Shown piece by piece: positions 7,842 to 15,038 of a stretch of DNA of 23,013 nucleotides; the first letter of the stretch is position 1, and each line of letters begins with the position of its first letter. The notes under the pieces were generated by a model that did no database searches, was not told the DNA's origin, and saw nothing but the letters and a program-made list of their open reading frames with translations. The stretch is from an uncultured Prevotella sp. (GTDB taxonomy: Bacteria; Bacteroidota; Bacteroidia; Bacteroidales; Bacteroidaceae), in contig UQPD01000023.1 in assembly GCA_900542795.1 (NCBI GenBank), positions 1 to 23,013 of the forward strand, given 5' to 3'. The translations under genes and the position numbers were made by a program.

Positions 7842-8618
7842 TTAGAACAAATAGTTAAAGCCCAATGTTCCATAAATGGGGTAGAGGGCGAAGGTAACGC
7901 TGGGGAAGTCAGACGGGAAGATGCCATTTAAGCCCCAAGCAACGTTAGCAGAAACTGAGAGGTGTTTGTAAGCCTTGAACTCACCTCCCAACTGCAAGCC
8001 CCACTGAAAGCGGCGCAGATTGTCAGAGAAGTCGTAGCTGGCACTTCCCACTTCAGCATATTGTCCGGTAGGGTCACCATTGCGGATGTAGCCATCGTAA
8101 GCCTTACCTGAGAAGGTACCATTGATAAGGTATGAAAAGTAAGGACCTGCTTGCACTTGCCAACGGTCGTTAAATGAATAAGTAGCAAGAACGGGGAAGG
8201 TGAGGTAGTTATTGTTCACCTCAGTTTTTACGTTACCAGTCCATGCACCATTCACCACACCCGAACCATCATCGTTAATAGCCTCCATGTGGTAGTTCTT
8301 AACAGTGGCATCCGTCTTCATACCTTTATTTTCGAAGCGAACCCCAATCATCGTACCCCAATGTTTGCCAAACTTGCGGTGTACAGCACCTTCAAGTTGC
8401 ACACAGAGCGTGGGGTTATAGCTATTGATGCCACGAATTTCGGCAGGAAGGGGAAGGGGAGAAGTTCCACCTAAACTTACGCCAGCCCCTAAGCGTACGT
8501 GCCAACCTTTAAGGGCAGCCTTAATAAGGTTAATGTCGGTTTCTTTAGCCTCCTTCACCTTTTGAGCTTGTGCTGTGAAGGTGGTAAGGAGAGCGAGGAG
8601 GAAGAGTATCTTTTTCAT
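7842..8618 (-). CDS. Outer-membrane beta-barrel protein (porin-family, PorT-like fold)
   Basis: This 258-aa protein has a signal peptide (MKKILFLLALLTTFTAQA) and many amphipathic strands rich in aromatic and Gly residues. Examples are GWHVRLGAGVSLGG, WGTMIGVRFENKGM, YLTFPVLATYSFNDRWQVQA, RFQWGLQLGGEFKAY and a final strand YGTLGFNYLF. The terminal Phe and the strand pattern fit the eight-stranded OMP_b-brl_2 (PorT-like) barrels of Bacteroidetes. The role is not set by the fold: it could anchor or help export the neighbouring surface proteins. It is second in the operon, 22 bases after the PCMD lipoprotein gene, supporting a shared outer-membrane assembly. It is probably not a general diffusion porin, given its small size. 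Confidence 0.85.
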   Translation of the reverse strand: MKKILFLLALLTTFTAQAQKVKEAKETDINLIKAALKGWHVRLGAGVSLGGTSPLPLPAEIRGINSYNPTLCVQLEGAVHRKFGKHWGTMIGVRFENKGMKTDATVKNYHMEAINDDGSGVVNGAWTGNVKTEVNNNYLTFPVLATYSFNDRWQVQAGPYFSYLINGTFSGKAYDGYIRNGDPTGQYAEVGSASYDFSDNLRRFQWGLQLGGEFKAYKHLSVSANVAWGLNGIFPSDFPSVTFALYPIYGTLGFNYLF

Positions 8619-8640
8619 TAAATGTGTTGCTATAAATGTA

Positions 8641-9852
8641 TTACTTCTCGTTCACCAATTTAATTTCGTCAACATAGAGTGTTGAGCCTACGCATCCTTT
8701 AAAGTAAGCACCCTGTCGGCTTGATGTCATCACAATGGCAATGGCATATCCACCATTCGCCAATCGGTCGGCACTAAATTCTTTGCCATTCATAGGTTTA
8801 AAGGGCTCAGAAAAGTGAATCCACTCCGAAGCTTCAAGGTCTGCCATTTCACCGCTAAACTCCACAGGATTGTCGATGCGTGCCATAAGCACAATGCGGT
8901 TAGAGGTTAGCACATCATTACCATCGAGTGGTACAAACTTAGCACCTTGTGCCATTTCGGTTTGAGTAGCAGTTTCGTATACCACAGCATAGATGTCGGC
9001 AGTATCGCGCTTTTCGGGATAAAGTTTCCAGTTGCCGTCTCTAAACTCAGTTCCTGCTTTATATTTGTAGTAACCTTCTAAGCGGACGGGCTTTTTGGTT
9101 ACGAGTTGTAAACCAAACTTAGTGGCTTTAAGTGCATTCTTAGCACTAACAGCGGCCGCACTTGCGTTGAATGTACCAATAAAGATGTTGCCTGCAGCAA
9201 TAGGCATTTTTGTACTTTTCCAACCCGTTTCGCGTGTGGTAAGTTTAATAGCCTTGCCATTCACACCATTTTCAACCGCAACAGTAGGGTAGTCGCTAAT
9301 GGGTGCGTTGCTTTTTGCAATGGCATATCCACCATTACCCGTAGCCCAATATTTACGTTCAGGATTATTAGGGTCGTTGGCATCAAGTTCGTACCATTCT
9401 TGGAATTTGCCACGCGTATCGAGTTTAAAATTCTCAAAGCCCATAAGCCATTCATCGTATTCAACGGGGGGCAACTCAAAGCTCACCTTGTAGTCTTTGC
9501 TCCAATTACCGTCTTGCGAGTGCGTGGTGTAGGTTTGGGGTGAGGTAAAGTTACGAGTTATTCCATTGCCATTAACCTGTGTACCATCAATGTTAGCCGT
9601 AAGCCAAGCACCTTCGGTAAGTGTAAATTTAGGGTTAAGGGCAGAACGATCGATATCGCGGTTTGCCATGGTGAAAACCACATAGTCGTTTTGAATGTTG
9701 GGATCACCCTTCAGTATGCTACGGTGTTCCTCAAGCCACTCTTGATCAACCCCCGTAATGTCGCATTCGGCATTAAGAGGCTCGTCTTGTATACACGAGT
9801 TAAGGGTAAAGAGCATGATGGCTGACTGGATGAACAGAACGATGCGTTTCAT
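8641..9852 (-). CDS. PCMD-domain lipoprotein, probably surface-exposed
   Basis: This 403-aa protein starts with a lipoprotein signal, MKRIVLFIQSAIMLFTLNSC, with the acylated cysteine at C20. The residues after it, IQDEP, are acidic and resemble the Bacteroidetes lipoprotein export signal that sends proteins to the cell surface. Residues about 40-127 look like an Ig-like domain (NPKFTLTEGAWL ... DGNWSKDYKVSFE). Residues about 135-403 look like a PCMD domain (putative carbohydrate metabolism), beginning DEWLMGFENFKLD and ending GSTLYVDEIKLVNE. PCMD proteins of known structure have a jelly-roll carbohydrate-binding-like fold, but no enzyme activity can be claimed. It is the first gene of the five-gene operon, about 175 bases downstream of a -7 box. 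Confidence 0.85.
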   Translation of the reverse strand: MKRIVLFIQSAIMLFTLNSCIQDEPLNAECDITGVDQEWLEEHRSILKGDPNIQNDYVVFTMANRDIDRSALNPKFTLTEGAWLTANIDGTQVNGNGITRNFTSPQTYTTHSQDGNWSKDYKVSFELPPVEYDEWLMGFENFKLDTRGKFQEWYELDANDPNNPERKYWATGNGGYAIAKSNAPISDYPTVAVENGVNGKAIKLTTRETGWKSTKMPIAAGNIFIGTFNASAAAVSAKNALKATKFGLQLVTKKPVRLEGYYKYKAGTEFRDGNWKLYPEKRDTADIYAVVYETATQTEMAQGAKFVPLDGNDVLTSNRIVLMARIDNPVEFSGEMADLEASEWIHFSEPFKPMNGKEFSADRLANGGYAIAIVMTSSRQGAYFKGCVGSTLYVDEIKLVNEK

Positions 9853-9917
9853 GTTTTAATTTTGTTGTTGAAAAGTGTGTGTAAGTGTGTTGCGTTGTTA
9901 AGTCTAAGTTTTGGGGC

Positions 9918-9943
9918 AAAGCTCAGTTAAGGTTTTGAGCTTT
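9918..9943. other. Stem-loop in the envelope-operon leader
   Basis: AAAGCTCA (9918-9925) pairs with TGAGCTTT (9936-9943) over 8 bp with a 10-base loop. On the plus strand TTGTCTTT follows, giving a terminator-like look. On the minus strand it would lie in the 5' leader of the PCMD operon, about 66 bases before the start codon. Confidence 0.35.
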
Positions 9944-10025
9944 TTGTCTTTGCTAAAAGGCAAGTGTTGGGGGGAGATGTTTACGACATAATAAGGCATA
10001 TTGCATACTATCCCCTTTCAGTGTG

Positions 10026-10033
10026 CAAAGTTA
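10026..10033 (-). promoter_or_regulatory. Candidate -7 box TAACTTTG for the envelope operon
   Basis: The minus strand reads TAACTTTG, an exact TAnnTTTG match, inside the common Bacteroidetes context GTAACTTTGCA. It would give a leader of roughly 165 nt before the PCMD lipoprotein gene. No well-spaced -33 TTTG is seen, so activator dependence is possible. Confidence 0.55.
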
Positions 10034-10082
10034 CGAAAAATATCTTCAAAGAAAGAGTTTTCTTGATTTTCAAGGCAATTTG

Positions 10083-10106
10083 TACCGGTAAAACCGGTAA
10101 TTACCG
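10083..10106. promoter_or_regulatory. Overlapping palindromes, candidate operator
   Basis: Two perfect palindromes overlap: TACCGGT-AAA-ACCGGTA (10083-10099) and CGGTAATTACCG (10095-10106). Together they make three phased TACCG-like half-sites in an AT-rich setting, 50-80 bases upstream of the minus-strand -7 box. This fits a dimeric or multimeric regulator of the envelope operon. The regulator is not identifiable here. Confidence 0.5.
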
Positions 10107-10382
10107 ATATTTCCCACCATTTTGCCATGTTTTTAGGTTAAAAGAGAAAACAAGAATAAGGATTAGGAATAGTGGACTCAGGCACGAAAAGTCTTTACAT
10201 GCCCTATAAAAGTTTGCGCATTTTGTTCATAATCTCTACACCTAAAAAGCAAAAATGTAGGCTTCATTTCATTTCGTTTTACTCACAATGGTTTTATGAG
10301 TAAAGCATATTTGCGTGTAAAATAAGAAAGGCGTTGAAACAAAAAACACCTATAATATAGTCATCGTTTAAAAATAAAGCCG

Positions 10383-10390
10383 TATATTTG
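10383..10390 (+). promoter_or_regulatory. -7 box TATATTTG of ssrA
   Basis: TATATTTG matches TAnnTTTG exactly and lies 24 bases before the first base of the mature tmRNA. A weak -33-like CGTTTA sits near 10365. The match and its position next to a strongly expressed RNA gene make it a good promoter candidate. Confidence 0.65.
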
Positions 10391-10414
10391 CAGCAAATAT
10401 ACCCCTATACCTTT

Positions 10415-10810
10415 GGGCCAGATTGGATTTGACAGCGGGTTGGAGTGGTATGTAAGCACGCAGTGCGCCTGATAGTGGGCACTTAAATCTCGGCTATCGA
10501 CAATTTAACTGGCGAAAACAAGTTTGCTCTCGCTGCCTAATCGAAGTATAGTAGATTGGCTTTATTTCGGCACAAGGTGCTGAAACGAGACATCACCCAA
10601 GAGCTCTTTTTCCGAAGCGTCTTGAAATGGTGGTGCAGATAAATCGGGAATAGTCTGCGTTGGCCTCGCAACAAAGGCGAAACTTTTAGAGGATAAGGCT
10701 GCGGTTGGTGGCACTGGTCTTGCCACAGCACGAAAATTTAGTCAGTGATAAGCGTGTAGAAAGCATATTAGTTCCCCGTTTGGACGAGGGTTCGAGCCCC
10801 TCCTGGTCCA
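10415..10810 (+). ncRNA. ssrA: Transfer-messenger RNA (tmRNA)
   Basis: tmRNA rescues stalled ribosomes and tags the unfinished protein for degradation. The 5' end GGGCCAG (10415-10421) pairs over 7 bp with CTGGTCC (10803-10809), with one G-U pair, forming the acceptor stem; A10810 is the discriminator. The T-arm is GAGGG-TTCGAGC-CCCTC at 10786-10802. The tag frame at 10511-10540 reads GENKFALAA followed by TAA, ending in the standard ALAA degron. The length of 396 nt fits a single-piece Bacteroidetes tmRNA, and the middle should hold the pseudoknots. No CCA is encoded after A10810 (CTT follows), so CCA must be added after transcription. Confidence 0.96.
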
Positions 10811-10844
10811 CTTATTTTAAACCCTTATTTAGCCGAAAAATGGT

Positions 10845-11036
10845 ATGTCTCTCAAAAAGTGTATAGAAGGTGTTCTGTTAGATAAAGCGAAAATGGAATC
10901 TCCTTCGCCTTCGGGTGATTCTTGGTTTGACAATCCAGAAAATATGAGGCTTGTGAAGCAAGGTATGCAGGACATAGAGCAAGGTAAAAGCGTGAGATAT
11001 ACCCAAGCCGACTTTAAAACCAAGTTTGGGGTATGA
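10845..11036 (+). CDS. Small antitoxin-like protein (63 aa), partner not seen
   Basis: I do not recognise a named family with certainty. The C-terminal half, WFDNPENMRLVKQGMQDIEQ followed by GKSVRYTQADFKTKFGV, follows a pattern common in small Bacteroidetes antitoxin-like proteins: an acidic N-part, then a helix with D-I-x-x-G-K and a final KxxFG. No toxin gene is adjacent; the next gene is the convergent dGTPase-like gene. The ATG at 10845 follows an out-of-frame ATG at 10840. The stop is joined directly to a 16-bp terminator stem, which supports a real transcription unit. It starts 35 bases after ssrA and may be read from the ssrA promoter. Confidence 0.55.
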   Translation: MSLKKCIEGVLLDKAKMESPSPSGDSWFDNPENMRLVKQGMQDIEQGKSVRYTQADFKTKFGV

Positions 11037-11080
11037 AAAAAACTGCAATTCTTCAATACATAGGAGAATTGCAGTTTTTT
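11037..11080. terminator. Bidirectional intrinsic terminator
   Basis: Bases 11037-11052 pair perfectly with 11065-11080 over 16 bp (AAAAAACTGCAATTCT against its complement) around a 12-base loop. T-runs are available on both strands. It starts right after the stop of the 63-aa gene and lies 16 bases past the end of the minus-strand dGTPase gene, serving both. Confidence 0.9.
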
Positions 11081-11096
11081 TATTTAATAGCCAAGT

Positions 11097-12452
11097 CTAT
11101 ACACTTGGCAGAGAGTGTCCATTGATTTTGCGATACAAGTCGAGGGCATACACATCAGTCATGCCCGATAGGTAATCAAGCACAGCCATTAAGCGGTCGC
11201 CCTCGCGTGGGGCATGAACTTCGTATTGCGAAGGAACCTGCTGCAGCAATAATTGCGAGTAAGCTTTTTCGGGAGCCATAACGGCATCTGTAATAAGCTC
11301 GAGTAAGGTGTAAATGATGTGATAACCAGCCAAGTCAACATCCGTCACCTCATGACAAAGATAAATGCGTGTAGCTGCTATATCCTCGCATTTGCGGTAG
11401 GCATTATAAAGCAAGGGAGGTAGATGGTCGATGAGCGACCCTTCAAATTCACCTGCAAGAATCTCCTCCTCGTGCGCCATAAAGGTTTGCACACAAGCAC
11501 GTTCAAGCGCATTGATAACACACGAACGGTAATACACAATTTGGTCATCAATGTCCGTGTCAGTAGCATAGCGATTCTTTAATTTTTCTTGTTCGTCAGC
11601 TTCAAAGAAGTTTAAAAACAACTGCATGGTCTGTTCATCGCTAAGAATGCGTAGTTTGTGAGCATCCTCAATGTCCATTATTTCATAGCAAATGTCGTCA
11701 GCAGCTTCAACCAAATAAACCAAAGGGTGGCGTGCATAACGTAGCGTGTTACCTGGCAAGTCAGGCAAACGTTTTAAGCCTAAAGCATCAGCAATATGAA
11801 GGTAAGTAGCGCGTTCGGCTTCAAAAAAGCCAAACTTAGGTTTGCGGCGTGCACCATCCGAGCCATAAGGGTATTTCACAATCGAAGCCAAAGTAGCATA
11901 CGTCATAACAAATCCCCCACGGCGTCTACCGCTAAAGTGGTGTGTGAGCAGTCGAAAGGTGTTGGCATTACCATCGAAACGCGTAATGTCTAACCATTCA
12001 GCTTCCGACAGACTTCGTCCATCATGTGTGATGAGGCTGCGCCATTGGCGACCCTTACCTTCGCTAAAATAAGTGCGAATGGCACGTTCGCCCGAGTGTC
12101 CAAAGGGCGGATTACCCATGTCGTGAGCCAAACATGCAGCACTCACAATGGCTCCCATGCCTGTAACTTCGGTTTCTTTTAGTTCAGGATGGCGTGCAAT
12201 TAGTTCGATACTCACATCCGTACCCAATGAACGTCCAACGCTCGACACCTCAAGGCTGTGTGTCAGACGGTTATGAACAAACACACTGCCAGGTAGTGGA
12301 AACACCTGTGTCTTGTTTTGCATACGTCGAAAAGCGGCCGAAAAAATTAGTCGGTCGTAGTCGCGTTGAAACTCAGTGCGCCGCTCTTCAAGGGGTTTAG
12401 GTTTATCTTCTTTACCCAGTCGTTTAGATGATATAAGCTTTTGCCAATCCAT
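11097..12452 (-). CDS. dgt: Deoxyguanosinetriphosphate triphosphohydrolase-like HD protein
   Basis: dGTPases hydrolyse dGTP to deoxyguanosine and triphosphate and tune the dNTP pool; relatives in this family can prefer other dNTPs. The 451-aa protein carries the HD-domain metal ligands: H65 in NRLTHSLEV, then H110-D111 in ACLAHDMGNPPFGHSGE, with H119 in the same segment. YLVEAADDICYEIMD probably supplies the last aspartate. The N-terminal EERRTEFQRDYDRLIFSAAF followed by RRMQNKTQVF is the classic family opening. It is divergent from dut, with 114 bases between their starts and a -7 box for each. The pairing makes sense because both enzymes remove dNTPs. Cytoplasmic, probably oligomeric. Substrate choice cannot be read from sequence. 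Confidence 0.93.
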   Translation of the reverse strand: MDWQKLISSKRLGKEDKPKPLEERRTEFQRDYDRLIFSAAFRRMQNKTQVFPLPGSVFVHNRLTHSLEVSSVGRSLGTDVSIELIARHPELKETEVTGMGAIVSAACLAHDMGNPPFGHSGERAIRTYFSEGKGRQWRSLITHDGRSLSEAEWLDITRFDGNANTFRLLTHHFSGRRRGGFVMTYATLASIVKYPYGSDGARRKPKFGFFEAERATYLHIADALGLKRLPDLPGNTLRYARHPLVYLVEAADDICYEIMDIEDAHKLRILSDEQTMQLFLNFFEADEQEKLKNRYATDTDIDDQIVYYRSCVINALERACVQTFMAHEEEILAGEFEGSLIDHLPPLLYNAYRKCEDIAATRIYLCHEVTDVDLAGYHIIYTLLELITDAVMAPEKAYSQLLLQQVPSQYEVHAPREGDRLMAVLDYLSGMTDVYALDLYRKINGHSLPSV

Positions 12453-12472
12453 AGCTGTGAAGTTTTATGCCG

Positions 12473-12480
12473 CAAATTTA
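12473..12480 (-). promoter_or_regulatory. -7 box TAAATTTG of the dGTPase gene
   Basis: The minus strand reads TAAATTTG, an exact TAnnTTTG match, 20 bases before the start codon at 12452. That predicts a very short leader. Confidence 0.55.
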
Positions 12481-12523
12481 TGATAAAAGCGGCAAGTATG
12501 CTGCATATTTCCCCCAAAATCAG

Positions 12524-12531
12524 TACTTTTG
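12524..12531 (+). promoter_or_regulatory. -7 box TACTTTTG of the dut operon
   Basis: TACTTTTG matches TAnnTTTG and is followed by CAACAAATAAAC, with the dut ATG 35 bases downstream. With the minus-strand box at 12473-12480 it makes a compact divergent promoter pair. Confidence 0.6.
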
Positions 12532-12566
12532 CAACAAATAAACTCAAACAACGAAATCAATAGGCA

Positions 12567-13001
12567 ATGAAAATAAAAATAGTAAATAGTTCACACCATC
12601 CACTTCCGCAGTATGCCACCCCACTCAGTGCAGGATTAGATTTGCGTGCTAACCTCGATGCCCCCATCACGTTGCAGCCTATGGAAAGACGTTTGGTACC
12701 AACGGGACTGCGCATTGCATTGCCCGAGGGTTATGAAGCACAGGTGCGTCCACGCTCAGGACTTGCACTGAAACATGGCATCACATTGCTTAATACTCCT
12801 GGTACGATTGATGCTGATTATCGTGGCGAAATAGGCGTGATAATGGTAAATCTCTCAACCGAACCTTTTACTATTGCCGATGGTGAACGCATCGCACAGT
12901 TAGTTATTGCTCGTTATGAACAAGCTGAGTGGTTAGAGACAGATGCGCTCGACGAAACTGAACGAGGTGAAGGCGGCTTCGGACATACAGGTAAACAATA
13001 A
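12567..13001 (+). CDS. dut: dUTP diphosphatase
   Basis: dUTPase cleaves dUTP to dUMP and pyrophosphate, keeping uracil out of DNA and supplying dUMP for thymidylate synthesis. The 144-aa length is typical of the homotrimeric family. The motifs are in order: AGLDLRA with D25; PRSGLA at 62-67; [13 protein letters not shown] with the catalytic D82 and Y85; GERIAQLV at 106-113; and the C-terminal P-loop-like GFGHTG at 137-142. The usual GFGSTG has His for Ser here, a variant I believe is normal in Bacteroidetes. It is the first gene of a plus-strand string with the TPR lipoprotein, DUF4292 and EnvC-like genes. Its TAA touches a possible TTG start of the next gene. Confidence 0.96.
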   Translation: MKIKIVNSSHHPLPQYATPLSAGLDLRANLDAPITLQPMERRLVPTGLRIALPEGYEAQVRPRSGLALKHGITLLNTPGTIDADYRGEIGVIMVNLSTEPFTIADGERIAQLVIARYEQAEWLETDALDETERGEGGFGHTGKQ

Positions 13002-13082
13002 TTGGGGAACCCCTATTCAAAAGTCTGTCTTAACAAACACACACCTTCAAAAAAGGATTTTGAACATCGTTTTCCTAAAACA

Positions 13083-14927
13083 TTGACACAGCAAACAAAC
13101 ATATTATTACATAGTAAGCCAACGATAGCCCACAGCCATCGTTGGTTATTGGTGCTTTGTGCAATCGTGTCATTGTTGTTAGTCAGTGCTTGTCACACTG
13201 CCAAGCATGTGCAAAAGTCAGAGTCGCGCAAGGAGGCAACAGCTCATGTACCTAAACATCTATTATCGCGTGCACAGCAGTGGCGTTACAACGAGTTGTT
13301 TCTCGAAGCAATTCGTCAAAAAGAGGCAGGGCATATTAGTGCAGAACACGAGTTGCTTGATGCAGCACTAAAAATAAATCCGTTAGCTTCTGAGGCACTT
13401 TATGAAATGGGACTCCTAAAGTTATCGTATACCATGTATTCTGATAGCGTTGGACGAGCCATGGGCGACTCACTGTTACGTTTGGCAGTAGAAAAAGAAC
13501 CATTCAACCCCTATTACAAGGAAACGTTAGCCACCTATTTAGCCAATAGTGCAAACTATCGTGAAGCGATAGAATTGTATGAGGAATTGGCAGACGAAAA
13601 AGAAACCAACGAAACGCTAAGCACCCTAATATGGCTTTACAAAACCAGTGGAGACTATGCAGGTGCCATTCGTACCATCGACCGTTTAGAGCGCATAGAG
13701 GGACGTAGTGAACAACTCAGCCTTGAAAAGTTTCAAACCTACTTGGCAATGAAGGACGATGAGCATGCCTATCAAGCCATCGAGGACCTTTGTGCAGAAT
13801 ATCCCTACGACTTGCGCTATCGTGTGCTGCTTGGCGACCTTTATGACCAAAATGGTTATCATGAGCAAGCATTGCTTATCTATAAGGACGTACTTGCTGC
13901 AGAACCCGATAACAGCTATGCGCAAATATCCTTATTAGCCTACTACAAGGCAGCTGAGGCGGACTCGCTCTATTTAGATTTGTTGCACCGCGTAGTGCTT
14001 AATCCGCGTACGCAAACAGCAGCTCGCATCGAAGCCATGCGAGGTTATGCTGAAGACAACATACGTCGTAGAGCAGACTCCACTGAGGTGTTGCAACTAT
14101 TTAACCAAGCTTTAGCGCAACCGCAGGAAAATCGTGATATGGCAGAACTAAAGGCTTATTACGTAAGCGAACGTCGCATGCCAACCGACTCACTCCTTGC
14201 AGCCATGCGCACCATTCTGAGCATCGAACCCGACTATACCACAGCACGTTTACAAGAGTTGCTCATTATGTTGCAGCGCGACAGTATGCAGCAAGTGGCA
14301 AAAATATGTCGTGAAGGTGAACTTTATGATCCTACCGAGGTAACATTTTATTATTACGAGGGTACAGCACTCTATCGTTTGGGCAAGGACTTTGATGCCA
14401 TACGTTGTCTGCAAAAGGGTACCGACCGTATTGATGAAAGCACCGACCGACAGTTGGCTTCCGACATTTATGCTTTGTTAGGCGATGTGTTGCACAGCAA
14501 CCACCTAAAGGAGGAGGCATACATAGCCTATGACCATGCTTTAGAGTATAATGAGTTAAACCTCTTGTGCCTAAACAACTATGCTTATTTTTTAGGCATG
14601 GATGGGCAGCAACTTGATAAGGCAGAGCGCATGAGTCGCATCACGGTTGAAGCTGAAGGCACAGACCCTACTTATCTCGACACGTATGCGTGGATACTTT
14701 ATTTAAAGAAAGACTATGTGCAAGCGCGTGAGTACATACGCGAGGCTATACGTTTGACTGAGGAAACTGAAGCAAACGCATCCATCTTTGAACATGCAGG
14801 CGACATTGCTTATCGTTGTGGCGATCGTAACCAAGCTTTGGTATATTGGAAGAAAGCCTTGTCGCTAACACGCGACCGCTCGGCACGACGCAATGTGCAA
14901 CGCAAAGTCTGGCGACGTAGACTTTAG
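13083..14927 (+). CDS. TPR-repeat lipoprotein with non-ATG start
   Basis: This predicted outer-membrane lipoprotein of about 614 aa is made mostly of tetratricopeptide repeats, which bind partner proteins. The lipobox is LVSAC after a hydrophobic WLLVLCAIVSLLL run, with the modified Cys at about residue 37. At least six or seven TPR-like helix pairs follow, for example EHELLDAALKINPLASEALY, YHEQALLIYKDVLAAEPDN, KEEAYIAYDHALEYNELN and YVQAREYIREAIRLTEET. No ATG exists in frame before the signal peptide. TTG at 13083 gives a 20-residue n-region; TTG at 13002, touching the dut stop, would give 47 residues. The place between dut and DUF4292 is, as I recall, conserved in Bacteroidales. The exact role is unknown; the start is uncertain. 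Confidence 0.88.
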   Translation: MTQQTNILLHSKPTIAHSHRWLLVLCAIVSLLLVSACHTAKHVQKSESRKEATAHVPKHLLSRAQQWRYNELFLEAIRQKEAGHISAEHELLDAALKINPLASEALYEMGLLKLSYTMYSDSVGRAMGDSLLRLAVEKEPFNPYYKETLATYLANSANYREAIELYEELADEKETNETLSTLIWLYKTSGDYAGAIRTIDRLERIEGRSEQLSLEKFQTYLAMKDDEHAYQAIEDLCAEYPYDLRYRVLLGDLYDQNGYHEQALLIYKDVLAAEPDNSYAQISLLAYYKAAEADSLYLDLLHRVVLNPRTQTAARIEAMRGYAEDNIRRRADSTEVLQLFNQALAQPQENRDMAELKAYYVSERRMPTDSLLAAMRTILSIEPDYTTARLQELLIMLQRDSMQQVAKICREGELYDPTEVTFYYYEGTALYRLGKDFDAIRCLQKGTDRIDESTDRQLASDIYALLGDVLHSNHLKEEAYIAYDHALEYNELNLLCLNNYAYFLGMDGQQLDKAERMSRITVEAEGTDPTYLDTYAWILYLKKDYVQAREYIREAIRLTEETEANASIFEHAGDIAYRCGDRNQALVYWKKALSLTRDRSARRNVQRKVWRRRL

Positions 14928-14989
14928 TTTTAGTGTGGTTCTAAAAACTCTGATTTTTCAAACATCCCAAAAGCAAATCAACTGACAAA

Positions 14990-15020
14990 AAGGGGGCTTC
15001 CTTAATAGATAAGCCACCTT
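14990..15020 (+). other. Weak stem-loop upstream of the DUF4292 gene
   Basis: AAGGGGGCTT (14990-14999) pairs with AAGCCACCTT (15011-15020) at 9 of 10 positions around an 11-base loop. No U-tract follows. It may be a weak processing or attenuation element between the TPR and DUF4292 genes. Confidence 0.3.
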
Positions 15021-15038
15021 CTTAAAAAAATACGCAAA

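Larger units (their letters stand above)
9853..10414. other. Intergenic regulatory region between the envelope operon and ssrA
   Basis: No gene is supported in these 562 bases; a plus-strand ORF of 81 aa at 9964-10209 has no recognisable features. The region holds a leader hairpin (9918-9943), a minus-strand -7 box (10026-10033), overlapping palindromes (10083-10106) and the ssrA -7 box (10383-10390). The operon and ssrA are divergently transcribed. Confidence 0.7.

Noticed and set aside
3656..9852. Polysaccharide utilisation locus
   Set aside because: No SusC/TonB receptor, SusD, glycoside hydrolase or sensor gene is present; PCMD domains alone do not define one.
9964..10209. Plus-strand ORF of 81 aa
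   Set aside because: It runs across the operon promoter and palindrome cluster, and the translation has no domain or compositional sign of coding.
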